Notes: a model not told the origin generated them from the sequence alone. Counted from the stretch's first letter, positions 43,871 through 58,484 are shown. The stretch is 64,000 bases of DNA from Strongylocentrotus droebachiensis (GCA_035222895.1 JAVYIG010009887.1:1-64000), one strand, 5' to 3'. A program made the numbers and translations.

Positions 43871-45249
43871 TCAGGAACTGTACCGCATAGAGCTGTATAT
43901 AAAAACTCTATGCCTTACCCTCAACTAGATGCTGAACAGGCGTTGATAAGTATTACCATAGAAGTAGAAGTAGAACAATCCCGTGTGAGTCCAAAAAAAA
44001 ATTACACCTAAAAAAAATTGCAAATTATTTTGCAATCATCTATTTATCATCTATGAACAGTAAATTCGTATACATCTTATGAAAGAGCGTTTTATCCCAA
44101 ATCATTTGGTATCATTTGTGTGTGGTATGTGTTCAGCTTCGGTGAACAGAAGGCATTGTTTGCGAGAGTGCGAAAAATCGACTCGCGCCAAGGTATTAAT
44201 GCCTACAGTATGTGATATGGATCAGATTAGAAGTTGGAAACACTGTGAAGAGTTTGCATTTGCTTGGCACAAGGGATTATCTGAACATTATTATTTGGTA
44301 GTTTTCAATCGAATCAACCTGCTCATAATTATCCCATAGGCCTAATTGTATTTAAAGGTTGATGTTTGGATGTTGATTGGCTTATAATACAACATGATTG
44401 TATTGCTGTATATTGCAAACGTGGAAGTTATCAAATTTCTTAGTGACAATCAATATTCTTTAGTCTATATTTTTTGTCTTGTATATAGTTTATGATTATT
44501 CCTTTATATCGTCCCTTTTTCACGAAGTGACAGTAATGAGGAAAATTGCATATAATTTCGTTTTTTTTTTTTTGCATTTTTTTCGACATCATTCACTAAC
44601 ATCTTAAACCTCACAACATTTTGAACCACAATTATATCTTATTATGTCACTATGACGATGACGTAAACAAGAAAATACCTAGTAAAAGGATTTCCTGTTT
44701 TCACGAAGTGACGGCTAAGTACGCGCTGCGCTCATCCCTTTCGATAAGTGTCCCCTTTTCTACTCATCATTAAACGTGCCCCAATTTCAAGCGATTAAGA
44801 TATTTCCCCGAAAGCTCGCTCGCTACGCTCGCTCGCATTTATAGATGTTATAGTTATGTTACTTATTAAAGGCCTTTTTAGTCTTCCGTTATGGGAATGT
44901 GCTTAGAACCACATCAGGATTGGTTTTGTTTCACTTTATAAAAAGTAAATATTTGCACTGGGACCTAACAACTCTTAAAATTAATCCTCCCTCGCTTTGC
45001 TCGCTCGCAAATGAATTTTCAGATCACAACACAAATGCAAAGTATGATGCTTAAGCAATATCTTATATGATGTATAAAGAGAAACAAATACTGAAAATGT
45101 AATTACAATATATAGGGGTATATCCCAATGCCGAAAAATTGTACATTTTCGCTTTAAGATTTCCCTTCGAAGGTGCCCTTTTCCCCAGAAGGTGCCCTTT
45201 TTTGTTGGTGCCCCCCCCCCCCGACTTTGAAAGTCGCTCCGCCGCCTCT
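43871..45249. other. Unassigned sequence between arm B and satellite array 2
   Basis: No gene is firmly supported. An ATG-started 86-codon frame at 44079-44339 is Cys/His-rich (CGMCSASVNRRHCLRECEKS), but I do not recognise it and see no second copy. TTTTCACGAAGTGAC occurs at 44518 and 44697. GCTCGCTCGCTACGCTCGCT lies near 44813. A short GGTGCCCTTTT repeat runs from about 45170 to 45215. Confidence 0.5.
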
Positions 45250-48200
45250 GCCGCCAAATAATCCGAACATAAGGATCAACCGAGGGTAATCAACTATTAA
45301 ACGAATTTATCATGAGTCATTGAAAAATTAATTAATACTGCTTGTCAAGTATTATTGAAGAGCAGCAAAGGCGAACGAGATTGTCGCTACAATTCAGAAA
45401 TCATTGCTTGGATTGCTTTTCTCTCAAAATTACCGTGAGATATCAAGCTACATAAAACTATGATCGACAAAAAAGATATAGTCTTTAAAAAATTCAAAAA
45501 CATTAGAACTTGAATGAATAAAACATAATGCAAATTAATGAGAATAGAATGAATAGGACAATAATAATCACAATAACAAACATAATAATTACAAAAATAA
45601 CATTAGTATTTTAAACACCACCAACCATAATAAAAATTGTTGTCATTATTATTATGATACTGCTGCTAATATTACTCCTACTACATGTACTAGGAAGAAG
45701 GAGGGGAAGAGGAAGAATCGTATTGTTAATTTTCTGTATTATCGATGCATACAAATGCACAGGGAGGTAAGAGAGGGAAAGTAAGGCGATGAAGAGGGAG
45801 AGAGGGGAAGAGAGAACGAGAGGGGGTAGCCTATGGCCCGGGTTCAAATTCAGTTCTCTTTAATTTATTTGACCCAGTACTGATGATCATCATTTTATCT
45901 ACCATGTGATTGCCATGTGTACGCCACACCGAATAGCACTAGCTCGCATTTGTTTATTGTTGTAAAGAACTTATTGGCATGCAGCCAGTTTCTTGAACAA
46001 AAGAATCAACCGAGGGTAATCAACTATTAAACGAATTTTTCATGAGTCATTCAAAAAATTTATTAATACTGCTTGTCAAATATTATTGAAGAACAGCAAA
46101 GGCGAACGCGATTGTCGCTACAATTCAGAAATCATTGCTTGGATTGCTTTTCTCTCAAAATTATCGTGAGATATCAAGCTACATAGAACTATGATCGACA
46201 AAAAAGATATTGTCTTGGAAACAGTCAGAAACATTAGAACTTGCATGAATAAAACATAATGCAAATGAATAAGAATAGAATGAATAGGACACAAGTTCAT
46301 TTTTACCATTTAAATCATCATGTACCAAATACCTAAGCAAAATTCAAACCAGATTAATGGTAGCTTAAAGACAATGATTCATGACAATAATGTCAGTTTT
46401 CGTGAGTTTATCGTCTATATAGACGTATCGCAAAAGATAATCAGGATAATAAGGATCAGAATGATACCTCTACTACTAGGCCTACTTCTACATGACTATA
46501 CTTTACTACTGTCATCGTAGAATATGCTGATAATACAGATGATAATAATGATATGATAACAATTATAATAATACTACTTATATTAATCGTCATTATAATC
46601 ATCATGTTCATATTCATCATAATGATAACAATAATAATGATTATAATAATTAAAATAATAATTTATATTAACAATAATAATCACAATAACAAACATAATA
46701 ATTACAAAAATAACATTAGTAACACCACCAACCATAATAATAATTGTTGTCATTATTATTGTGATACTGCTGCTAATATTACTCCTACTACATGTACTAG
46801 GAAGAAGGAGGGGAAGAGGAAGAATCGTATTGTTTATTTTCTGTATTATCGATGCATACAAATGCACAGGGAGGTAAGAGAGGGAAAGTAAGGCGATGAA
46901 GAGGGAGAGAGAGGAAGAGAGAATGGGAGGGGGTAGCCTATGGCCCGGGTTCAAATTCAGTTCTCTTTAATTTGTTTGACCCAGTATTGATGATCATAAT
47001 TTTATCTACCATGTGATTGCCATGTGTACGCCACACCGAATATAGCACTAGCTCATATTTGTTTATTGTTGTAAAGAACTTATTGGCATGCAGTCAGTAG
47101 ATTTTCATCATGTGTTTGATCTTGTTATTGAAAACAAGATCAAACACATCATCATAATCTACAGAGTGCAACCAAAAATATCTTAACAACAATTGAAATT
47201 TCTTTCAGGAAGCCTAACACTAAAAGCTGTTTTTGATTCAAAGAGCATCGTAAAGACGATGAACAAATAAGAATAATAATACATTCATTTATATTTTTCC
47301 CGCCAAATAATCCGAACAAAAGAATCAACCGAGGGTAATCAACTATTAAACGAATTTATCATAAGTCCTTGACAAATTAATTGATACTGCTTGTCAAATA
47401 TTATTGAAGAACAGCAAAGGCGAACGCGATTGTCGCTACAATTCAGAAATCATTGCTTGGATTGCTTTTCTCTCAAAATTACGGTGAGATATCAAGCTAC
47501 ATAGAACTATGATCGACAAAAAAGATATTGTCTTGAAAACAGTCAGAAACATTACAACTTGAATGAATAAAACATAATGCAAATGAATAAGAATAGAATG
47601 AATAGGATACAAGTTCATTTTTAACATTTAAATCATCAAGTACCAAATACCTAAGCAAAATTCGAACCAGATGCATTTAATGGTAAGCTTATAGACAATG
47701 ATTCATTACAATTGTCAATTGTCGTGAGCTTATCGTTTATATAGACGTATTGCAAAAGATAATCAGGATAATAAGGATCAGAATGATACCTCTACTACTA
47801 GCCTTCTTCTTCATGACTATACTATACTGTCATTGTAGATTATGCTGATAATACAGATGATAATAATGATATGATAACAATTATAATAATACTACTTATA
47901 TTAATCGTCATTATAATCATCATGTTCATATTCATCATAATGATAACAATAATAATGATTATAATAATTAAAATAATAATTTATATTAACAATAATAATC
48001 ACAATAACAAACATAATAATTACAAAAATAACATTAGTAACACCACCAACCATAATAATAATTGTTGTCATTATTATTGTGATACTGCTCCTAGTACTAC
48101 TCCTACTACATGTACTAGGAAGAAGGAGGGGAAGAGGAAGAATCGTATTGTTTATTTTCTGTATTATCGATGCATACAAATGCACAGGGAGGTAAGAGAG

Positions 48201-51200
48201 GGAAAGTAAGGCGATGAAGAGGGAGAAAGAGGAAGAGAGAACGAGAGGGGGTAGCCTATGGCCCGGGTTCAAATTCAGTTCTCTTTAATTTATTTGACCC
48301 AGTACTGATGATCATAATTTTATCTACCATGTGATTGCGATGTGTACGCCACACCGAATAGCACTAGCTCACATTTGTTTATTGTTGTAAAGAACTTATT
48401 GGCATGCAGCCAGTTTCTTGAACAAAAGAATCAACCGAGGGTAATCAACTGTTAAACGAATTTATCATGAGTCCTTGACAAATTAATTTATACTGCTTGT
48501 CAAATATTATTGAAGAACAGCAAAGGCGAATGCGATTGTCGCTACAATTCAGAAATCATTGCTTGGATTGCTTTTCTCTCAAAATTACGGTGAGATATCA
48601 AGCTACATATAGAACTATGATCGACAAAAAAGATATTGTCTTGAAAACAGTCAGAAACATTACAACTTGAATGAATAAAACATAATGCAAATGAATAAGA
48701 ATAGAATGAATAGTATACAAGTTCATTTTTAACATTTAAATCATCAAGTACCAAATACCTAAGCAAAATTCGAACCAGATGCATTTAATGGTAAGCTTAT
48801 AGACAATGATTCATTACAATTGTCAATTGTCGTGAGCTTATCGTCTATATAGACGTATCGCAAAAGATAATCAGGATAATAAGGATCAGAATGATACCTC
48901 TACTACTAGCCTTCTTCTTTATGACTATACTATACTGTCATTGTAGATTATGCTGATGATACAGATGATAATAATGATACTGATAACAATTATAATAATA
49001 CTACTTATATTAATCGTCATTATAATCATCATGTTCATATTCATCATAATGATAACAATAATAATGATTATAATAATTAAAATAATAATTTATATTAACA
49101 ATAATAATCACAATAACAAACATAATAATTACAAAAATAACATTAGTAACACCACCAACCATAATAATAATTGTTGTCATTATTATTGTGATACTGCTCC
49201 TAGTACTACTCCTACTACATGTACTAGGAAGAAGGAGGGGAAGAGGAAGAATCGTATTGTTTATTTTCTGTATTATCGATGCATACAAATGCACAGGGAG
49301 GTAAGAGAGGGAAAGTAAGGCGATGAAGAGGGAGAAAGAGGAAGAGAGAACGAGAGGGGGTAGCCTATGGCCCGGGTTCAAATTCAGTTCTCTTTAATTT
49401 ATTTGACCCAGTACTGATGATCATAATTTTATCTACCATGTGATTGCGATGTGTACGCCACACCGAATAGCACTAGCTCACATTTGTTTATTGTTGTAAA
49501 GAACTTATTGGCATGCAGCCAGTTTCTTGAACAAAAGAATCAACCGAGGGTAATCAACTATTAAACGAATTTGTCATGAGTCATTCAAAAAATTTATTAA
49601 TACTGCTTGTCAAATATTATTGAAGAACAGCAAAGGCGAACGCGATTGTCGCTACAATTCAGAAATCATTGCTTGGATTGCTTTTCTCTCAAAATTATCG
49701 TGAGATATCAAGCTACATAGAACTATGATCGACAAAAAGATATTGTCTTGGAAACAGTCAGAAACATTAGAACTTGAATAAATAAAACATAATGCAAATG
49801 AATAAGAATAGAATGAATAGGACAAAAGTTCATTTTTACCATTTAAATCATCATGTACCAAATACCTAAGCAAAATTCAAACCAGATTAATGGTAGCTTA
49901 AAGACAATGATTCATGACAATTGTCAGTTTTCGTGAGTTTATCGTCTATATAGACGTATCGCAAAAGATAATCAGGATAATAAGGATCAGAATGATACCT
50001 CTACTACTAGGCCTACTTCTACATGACTATATTTTACTACTGTCATCGTACAATATGCTGATAATACAGATGATAATAATGATATGATAACAATTATAAT
50101 AATACTACTTATATTAATCGTCATTATAATCATCATGTTCATATTCATCATAATGATAACAATAATAATGATTATAATAATTAAAATAATAATTTATATT
50201 AACAATAATAATCACAATAACAAACATAATAATTACAAAAATAACATTAGTAACACCACCAACCATAATCATAATTGTTGTCATTATTATTATGATACTG
50301 CTGCTAATATTACTCCTACTACATGTACTAGGAAGAAGGAGGGGAAGAGGAAGAATCGTATTGTTTATTTTCTGTATTATCGATGCATACAAATGCACAG
50401 GGAGGTAAGAGAGGGAAAGTAAGGCGATGAAGAGGGAGAAAGAGGAAGAGAGAACGAGAGGGGGTAGCCTATGGCCCGGGTTCAAATTCAGTTCTCTTTA
50501 ATTTATTTGACCCAGTACTGATGATCATAATTGTATCTACCATGTGATTGCGATGTGTACGCCACACCGAATATAGCACTAGCTCATATTTGTTTATTGT
50601 TGTAAAAGAACTTATTGGCATGCAGTCAGTAGATTTTCATCATGTGTTTGATCTTGTTATTGAAAACAAGATCAAACACATCATCATAATCTACAGAGTG
50701 CAACCAAAAATTTCTTAACAACAATTGAAATTTCTTTCAGGAAGCCTAACACTAAAAGCTGTTTTTGATTCAAAGAGCATCGTAAAGACGATGAACAAAT
50801 AAAAATAATAATACATTCATTTCTATTTTCCCCGCCAAATAATCCGAACAAAAGAATCAACCGAGGGTAATCAACTATTAAACGAATTTGTCATGAGTCG
50901 TTCAAAAAAATTATTAATACTGCTTGTCAAATATTATTGAAGAACAGCAAATGCGAACGCGATTGTCGCTATAATTCAGAAATCATTGCTTGGATTGCTT
51001 TTCTCTCAAAATTACGGTGAGATATCAAGCTACATAGAACTATGATCGACAAAAAAGATATTGTCTTGAAAACAGTCAGAAACATTACAACTTGAATGAA
51101 TAAAACATAATGCAAATGAATAAGAATAGAATGAATAGGATGCAAGTTCATTTTTAACATTTAAATCATCAAGTACCAAATACCTAAGCAAAATTCGAAC

Positions 51201-51280
51201 CAGATGCATTTAATAGCAAGCTTATAGACAATGATTCATTACAACTGTCAATTGTCGTGAGCTTATCGTCTTTATATACT
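45250..51280 (+). repeat. Satellite array 2, units of about 1.1-1.3 kb
   Basis: The same unit as array 1. The AT-rich block lies at about 46543, 47861, 48940 and 50074, and the CAATTCAGAAATCATTGCTT block at 45393, 46120, 47440, 48546, 49655 and 50972. Spacings are about 1.08-1.32 kb; the first unit is rearranged. The last ~1.8 kb is nearly identical to 24770-26526. Hairpins occur at 47097-47162 and 50632-50697. It abuts gypsy copy G2 at the same base as array 1 abuts G1. Confidence 0.9.
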
Positions 51281-51437
51281 GTTACAGAAATTGGATGCTC
51301 GAACGATTTAAAAGGGAGGTCTGAATTGGAGACTAGCTTTAATTTGGGCAAGGTTCTTGAGAGTGTGTAAAAGTTCGTAGCTGAGCTAGGCCGAGGTAGT
51401 TTTTAGGAGACAGATTTTGTTAGAACTTAGAGTATAG

Positions 51438-51637
51438 TAGCCTATAATCTAGGCGGAGTGCCGAGCTTTTTTCTTTGCTGCTAGACTAACCTTAAACAGA
51501 ACGTCTGATACGGCGAGACTACGAACCGTGAGCTGCTTCGCGACTCACGGTTCGTAGTCTCGCCGTATCAGACGTTCTTTTAGGGTTAGTCTAGCAGCAA
51601 AGAAAAAAGCTCGGCACTCCGCCTAGATTATAGGCTA
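51438..51637. mobile_element. Hairpin MITE with 9-bp target duplication (intact tip)
   Basis: The stem of about 95 bp is almost perfect, ending at ACGAACCGTGAG / CTCACGGTTCGT around an 11-base loop. AGAGTATAG flanks both sides (51429-51437, 51638-51646). It is the same insertion as at 26684 but with a longer apex. Confidence 0.88.
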
Positions 51638-51967
51638 AGAGTATAGGAGCTGGGAGGATGTTGCTCGGGAGCATCATCAATTAGCCAAAGGGCAAGAACC
51701 AGTATAAATGTGAGTTAAGTGTAACTGTTATTAGGTTGTGGCAAGTAAATATATTGGATATCACCACCATGTTTCTTGTGAATAAACATCAGTTACTTAA
51801 AAATCATTGTTCGATAACTTCTCTCAGAGACTGTAATTGTATGTGTGTATGACTTGGCCCTGGCCTTGCGTGAGCATTAATTTAGGCTAGACTAAACATC
51901 TACCCTGCAGTCTTTAAATTCCCCATTTTCTTATAAAAGGTCGCTGCCTGAAAGAAGCAGCGTAGGA

Positions 51968-52561
51968 TTGTCTGAGGGACAACCAGAAGAAACGCGGGAG
52001 TTGTTACTGAGACGACAAGACCTGTTCTCCAAGGGATCCATGGACTTGGGACAGACAAGCATAGTCGCACACAAGATAGAGACGGGTGATGCTGAACCTA
52101 GTTTACCCCTAGCTAAGAGGGAGGAGGCTGCCAGAGCTCTTGATGAGATGAAGTCACAAGGAGTGATAGAGCCAGCATCAGGAGAATGGGGTTCAATGAT
52201 TGAACTCGTTAAGAAAGATGGCAGTATGCGTTTTTGCGTGGAATATCGATGTTTGAATCAGGTGACAAAGAAAGATTCTTTCCCGCTTCCTCGTATTGAC
52301 GACATCTTAGATGCATTGACGGGCTCCCAGTGGTTTTGCGCCCTTGACCTGAAGTCCGGATATTGGCATCCTCGGAGGAAGAAAGGTGTATCACCTAAAT
52401 TGATGTCAGACTTGTGAGACCCTTACTCTGTTCTAAAGAAGATAAACGATGTAGTCTACAGGATCCAGTTGACGAAAAGGAGTAAACCAAGAGTGGTTCA
52501 CAGAGAACGTCTTTGCAAGTACAAGGGACAGAAGCTAGGAGCCCTGGCTCCATGTAAGTGA
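51968..52561 (+). pseudogene. Ty3/gypsy pol remnant, G2
   Basis: Identical in protein sequence to the G1 copy, with the same RT-to-integrase deletion junction after LDLKSGYW and the same in-frame TGA (52415-52417). Non-functional as a polymerase because YxDD, RNase H and the integrase core are missing. Confidence 0.85.
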
Positions 52562-54990
52562 TGATAATTGTTCTTTCATTGCCGTAGCAACACAAATTAG
52601 TATTGAGGAGCATTCCAAGCTCAGCGAGAAACATCAAGTGTGACAACCTGATGATGCTCTGGATGAAGAACCCTCGAGAGAAAACAGTCACGAGCATCAG
52701 CATCGTCAAAGGAAGTCTCCCAATAGATATGGTTGGGATTAGCTGGTAACTTTGACAGCTGTGTATCACGGTTATCACATTGTCTATAATTGTAGTGGGT
52801 TACATTTACACATAGTTATGGATTATTATTTTTAATCGAGGATATTGCTATGGTTAAGGACTTGGTTTTCATTAAATTCCTTGTTAGGTTTTAATGGTTA
52901 TGCTTACGACTAGCTGGTTCTTTTCACATTAGCAGAGCTAGAGTGCTTGAAAGTCAGTACCTTCTTCCAGCAGGGATACAGCACAGTTCTGTGTGGGAAG
53001 TTTTCAGTGAAGTTGCTGTGTAACTGCTTATGAAACAAATATGGCAGAATTGTTTTTGTTGTATATTGAGATTACAATAAGTTTTGATAATAATATTGCC
53101 ACAACCTAGTTAGTTGCATTTTCTCTTATTATGGCTATTTACATAAAAGCCAATTTTCTGCATGTGTATACCTAATATACGCATATATGGTTGTACCACT
53201 CTGGTACACCTTTTTCTGCAAAAGATGTTATTTTGTTGCAGAAATATCTACTTGGAAGCCAGAATTGGATGGCAGATTTTCTCCATCACGTAGCTTAGGC
53301 CTGACGAGCAGATAGTGAGGTACCTTACCGAGCAAGCTTCAAGCCAGGACGCGAGATGCCAGTACCGCAAGACGCCGGGATGCCGTCCCAAAGTATCTTC
53401 ACGCGTGTCGGATGAGCGTATCTGGTCTCCATGGCAACGTGTGTCGGATGAGCGAATCTGGTCTCCATGGCAACGCGTGTCGGATGAGCGAATCTGGTCT
53501 CCATGGCAACGCGTGTCGGATGAGCGTATTTGGTCTCCATGGTAACGCGGTTCGTGTTTATAACGGTGAACAATTTTTATATTAAATGCCATGCAATTTT
53601 ATGCAGCCTTACGAAATCCATCGAACTTTTGAAAGCTTTTATAGTGAACACTTGCATGGACTATTAGTGGAATTTCATCTATTTGCATTGATTAGAGAAA
53701 CAAATAATTGGTCACCATGAGTGATGACAGGACTCCATTTAGCTGAAGCAACTTTGAAGATGCAAATGAACTTAAGGAGTCAGACACTTATTCCATTGTG
53801 CTGCTGAACTTTTCGAATGAACCAGTCGAACGTAGAACTGAGGGACCAACATTTTGGTGTTATTAGCATTCCTCGATATTGAACTTGTGAAGAGAAACAC
53901 AAATATTGTTAAGTGTTCTTATAAAGGAGGACTTGTAGGAATCACATTACTATGATTTATCAAAGAGAGTAGAAAGAATGAGAATACTGAAGTGGCTTAA
54001 TTCTTGCATTAGGTGTAATCACTTATGGGCGATTTACTCACCTGAACTCGAAATGTGGAATTAATTTTGTGCCGTTCTGTAAGAACAGATAATAGCAAAT
54101 GGACGCTTTGCCTTTTTTTTCTAATGACTTAAAGTCATTTTGAAATCTATGGACAATCATGCATGATCATGTTTTTACAAGGTCAGGTTATTTTGTAAAA
54201 ACAATTTTTGTTTTGTATAAATTCTTCTATATTGGCAGTTGAAATGAGCGTTTCCGCTTTGGCATACAGATTCAGAGTATTGTTATGTTTTTTTTCAGGG
54301 TTGTACTTATGTGTTGTTGGCAACTCTAATATTGCTAACCAAACCAGTTTAAACTGAACCGAGATATGCCATTTGTTGTTACCAAAGAGGACGAATACCA
54401 GAACTTGATGGTTATACTAGAATAATCTTTAACTTTTGCCATATTTAAAGGTGATGTTGAAGAAACAAAAAAAAAAGTGTTTTTGTTTATATACAGTTTT
54501 TTTGTTCCATAGTGATTATTACTTAAGTGTGCAACAGGCTGAATATGTTGACCAGAGTCACCAGACTGATGTGGAACAACAATTATATTTCATGTATGAT
54601 GTATTTTGTTCTGGTATACTGAGAGTTGAAGTCCAGTTTATTGTATTGATATTTAAAATTTACGATCAATGATATCAGGTAAGATGCATATGCTGCATGC
54701 CTTTGTCTCATTTTGCAAGTGCTTTTATGTATGCATTCGCCACAACCTAAGAATTGTTTTGTAAGGCTGAAACAAAAGTAGTTTATGTATGTTTATAAAT
54801 GACTGTGCGAAGCTAACCTGCTACTTTAGAAATTATGATGATTCCTTTCAGGTTTTCCTATTCTGTGTTTCCATGCTTCACATTTTTAATGATGTTGTTA
54901 TTTTTAGATTTAGGATGTTACATTTCTTGTTATCTTTATTGTTTTTTTACTGACAGGTTCCTGTAAAGTTCCTAGTGTTGAACGAGACGT

Positions 54991-57900
54991 TACAGAAATT
55001 GGATGCTCGAACGATTTAAAAGGGAGGTCTGAATTGGAGACTAGCTTTAATTTGGGCAAGGTTTTTGGGAGTGTGTAAAAGTTTGTAGCTGAGGCCGAGT
55101 TCGTTTTTAGGCAGACAGATTTTGTTAGAACTTAGAGTTAGGAGCTGGGAGGATGTTGCTCGGGAGCATCATCAATTAGCCAAAGGGCAAGAACCAGTAT
55201 AAATGTGAGTTAAGTGTAACTGTTATTAGGTTGTGGCAAGTAAATATATTGGATATCACCACCATGTTTCTTGTGAATAAACATCAGTTACTTAAAAATC
55301 ATTGTTCGATAACTTCTCTCAGAGACTGTAATTGTATGTGTGTATGACTTGGCCCTGGCCTTGCGTGAGCATTAATTTAGGCTAGACTAAACATCTACCC
55401 TGCAGTCTTTAAATTCCCCATTTTCTTATAAAAGGTCGCTGCCTGAAAGAAGCAGCGTAGGATTGTCTGAGGGACAACCAGAAGAAACGCGGGAGTTGTT
55501 ACTGAGACGACAAGACCTGTTCTCCAAGGGATCCATGGACTTGGGACAGACAAGCATAGTCGCACACAAGATAGAGACGGGTGATGCTGAACCTAGTTTA
55601 CCCCTAGCTAAGAGGGAGGAGGCTGCCAGAGCTCTTGATGAGATGAAGTCACAAGGAGTGATAGAGCCAGCATCAGGAGAATGGGGTTCAATGATTGAAC
55701 TCGTTAAGAAAGATGGCAGTATGCGTTTTTGCGTGGAATATCGATGTTTGAATCAGGTGACAAAGAAAGATTCTTTCCCGCTTCCTCGTATTGACGACAT
55801 CTTAGATGCATTGACGGGCTCCCAGTGGTTTTGCGCCCTTCACCTGAAGTCCGGATATTGGCATCCTCGGAGGAAGAAAGGTGTATCACCTAAATTGATG
55901 TCAGACTTGTGAGACCCTTACTCTGTTCTAAAGAAGATAAACGATGTAGTCTACAGGATCCAGTTGACGAAAAGGAGTAAACCAAGAGTGGTTCACAGAG
56001 AACGTCTTTGCAAGTACAAGGGACAGAAGCTAGGAGCCCTGGCTCCATGTAAGTGATGATAATTGTTCTTTCATTGCCGTAGCAACACAAATTAGTATTG
56101 AGGAGCATTCCAAGCTCAGCGAGAAACATCAAGTGTGACAACCTGATGATGCTCTGGATGAAGAACCCTCGAGAGAAAACAGTCACGAGCATCAGCATCG
56201 TCAAAGGAAGTCTCCCAATAGATATGGTTGGGATTAGCTGGTAACTTTGACAGCTGTGTATCACGGTTATCACATTGTCTATAATTGTAGTGGGTTACAT
56301 TTACACATAGTTATGGATTATTATTTTTAATCGAGGATATTGCTATGGTTAAGGACTTGGTTTTCATTAAATTCCTTGTTAGGTTTTAATGGTTATGCTT
56401 ACGACTAGCTGGTTCTTTTCACATTAGCAGAGCTAGAGTGCTTGAAAGTCAGTACCTTCTTCCAGCAGGGATACAGCACAGTTCTGTGTGGGAAGTTTTC
56501 AGTGAAGTTGCTGTGTAACTGCTTATGAAACAAATATGGCAGAATTGTTTTTGTTGTATATTGAGATTACAATAAGTTTTGATAATAATATTGCCACAAC
56601 CTAGTTAGTTGCATTTTCTCTTATTATGGCTATTTACATAAAAGCCAATTTTCTGCATGTGTATACCTAATATACGCATATATGGTTGTACCACTCTGGT
56701 ACACCTTTTTCTGCAAAAGATGTTATTTTGTTGCAGAAATATCTACTTGGAAGCCAGAATTGGATGGCAGATTTTCTCCATCACGTAGCTTAGGCCTGAC
56801 GAGCAGATAGTGAGGTACCTTACCGAGCAAGCTTCAAGCCAGGACGCGAGATGCCAGTACCGCAAGACGCCGGGATGCCGTCCCAAAGTATCTTCACGCG
56901 TGTCGGATGAGCGTATCTGGTCTCCATGGCAACGTGTGTCGGATGAGCGAATCTGGTCTCCATGGCAACGCGTGTCGGATGAGCGAATCTGGTCTCCATG
57001 GCAACGCGTGTCGGATGAGCGTATTTGGTCTCCATGGTAACGCGGTTCGTGTTTATAACGGTGAACAATTTTTATATTAAATGCCATGCAATTTTATGCA
57101 GCCTTACGAAATCCATCGAACTTTTGAAAGCTTTTATAGTGAACACTTGCATGGACTATTAGTGGAATTTCATCTATTTGCATTGATTAGAGAAACAAAT
57201 AATTGGTCACCATGAGTGATGACAGGACTCCATTTAGCTGAAGCAACTTTGAAGATGCAAATGAACTTAAGGAGTCAGACACTTATTCCATTGTGCTGCT
57301 GAACTTTTCGAATGAACCAGTCGAACGTAGAACTGAGGGACCAACATTTTGGTGTTATTAGCATTCCTCGATATTGAACTTGTGAAGAGAAACACAAATA
57401 TTGTTAAGTGTTCTTATAAAGGAGGACTTGTAGGAATCACATTACTATGATTTATCAAAGAGAGTAGAAAGAATGAGAATACTGAAGTGGCTTAATTCTT
57501 GCATTAGGTGTAATCACTTATGGGCGATTTACTCACCTGAACTCGAAATGTGGAATTAATTTTGTGCCGTTCTGTAAGAACAGATAATAGCAAATGGACG
57601 CTTTGCCTTTTTTTTCTAATGACTTAAAGTCATTTTGAAATCTATGGACAATCATGCATGATCATGTTTTTACAAGGTCAGGTTATTTTGTAAAAACAAT
57701 TTTTGTTTTGTATAAATTCTTCTATATTGGCAGTTGAAATGAGCGTTTCCGCTTTGGCATACAGATTCAGAGTATTGTTATGTTTTTTTTCAGGGTTGTA
57801 CTTATGTGTTGTTGGCAACTCTAATATTGCTAACCAAACCAGTTTAAACTGAACCGAGATATGCCATTTGTTGTTACCAAAGAGGACGAATACCAGAACT

Positions 57901-58484
57901 TGATGGTTATACTAGAATAATCTTTAACTTTTGCCATATTTAAAGGTGATGTTGAAGAAACAAAAAAAAAAGTGTTTTTGTTTATATACAGTTTTTTTGT
58001 TCCATAGTGATTATTACTTAAGTGTGCAACAGGCTGAATATGTTGACCAGAGTCACCAGACTGATGTGGAACAACAATTATATTTCATGTATGATGTATT
58101 TTGTTCTGGTATACTGAGAGTTGAAGTCCAGTTTATTGTATTGATATTTAAAATTTACGATCAATGATATCAGGTAAGATGCATATGCTGCATGCCTTTG
58201 TCTCATTTTGCAAGTGCTTTTATGTATGCATTCGCCACAACCTAAGAATTGTTTTGTAAGGCTGAAACAAAAGTAGTTTATGTATGTTTATAAATGACTG
58301 TGCGAAGCTAACCTGCTACTTTAGAAATTATGATGATTCCTTTCAGGTTTTCCTATTCTGTGTTTCCATGCTTCACATTTTTAATGATGTTGTTATTTTT
58401 AGATTTAGGATGTTACATTTCTTGTTATCTTTATTGTTTTTTTACTGACAGGTTCCTGTAAAGTTCCTAGTGTTGAACGAGACG
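54991..58484 (+). mobile_element. Ty3/gypsy derivative G3 in tandem with G2
   Basis: The LTR-like segment at 54991-55440 has TATAAA at 55198 and AATAAA at 55276. The pol remnant, the 36-bp array (56900-57043) and the 3' region repeat G2 at a constant 3,495-bp offset. A single LTR-like block between the bodies suggests a tandem formed by LTR-LTR recombination. It lacks the Mutator-like hairpin. Confidence 0.82.
55463..56056 (+). pseudogene. Ty3/gypsy pol remnant, G3, first catalytic Asp changed to His
   Basis: Same fragment as G1 and G2, except that CALDLKSGYW reads CALHLKSGYW (GAC to CAC), removing the first RT catalytic aspartate. It shares the TGA (55910-55912) and the deletion junction. 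Confidence 0.85.

Larger units (their letters stand above)
51281..54990 (+). mobile_element. Ty3/gypsy derivative G2
   Basis: LTR-like start at 51281, the Mutator-like hairpin (51438-51637), the pol remnant (51968-52561), about 2.4 kb of non-coding 3' region with the 36-bp array (53405-53548), then directly the LTR-like start of G3. A 78-codon frame (54436-54672) repeats in G3, but I recognise no domain. G2 and G3 differ mainly by the hairpin insertion. Confidence 0.8.

Noticed and set aside
54436..54672. 78-codon frame repeated at 57931
   Set aside because: It repeats because of the tandem duplication, starts at a non-ATG codon (TTG) and has no recognisable domain.
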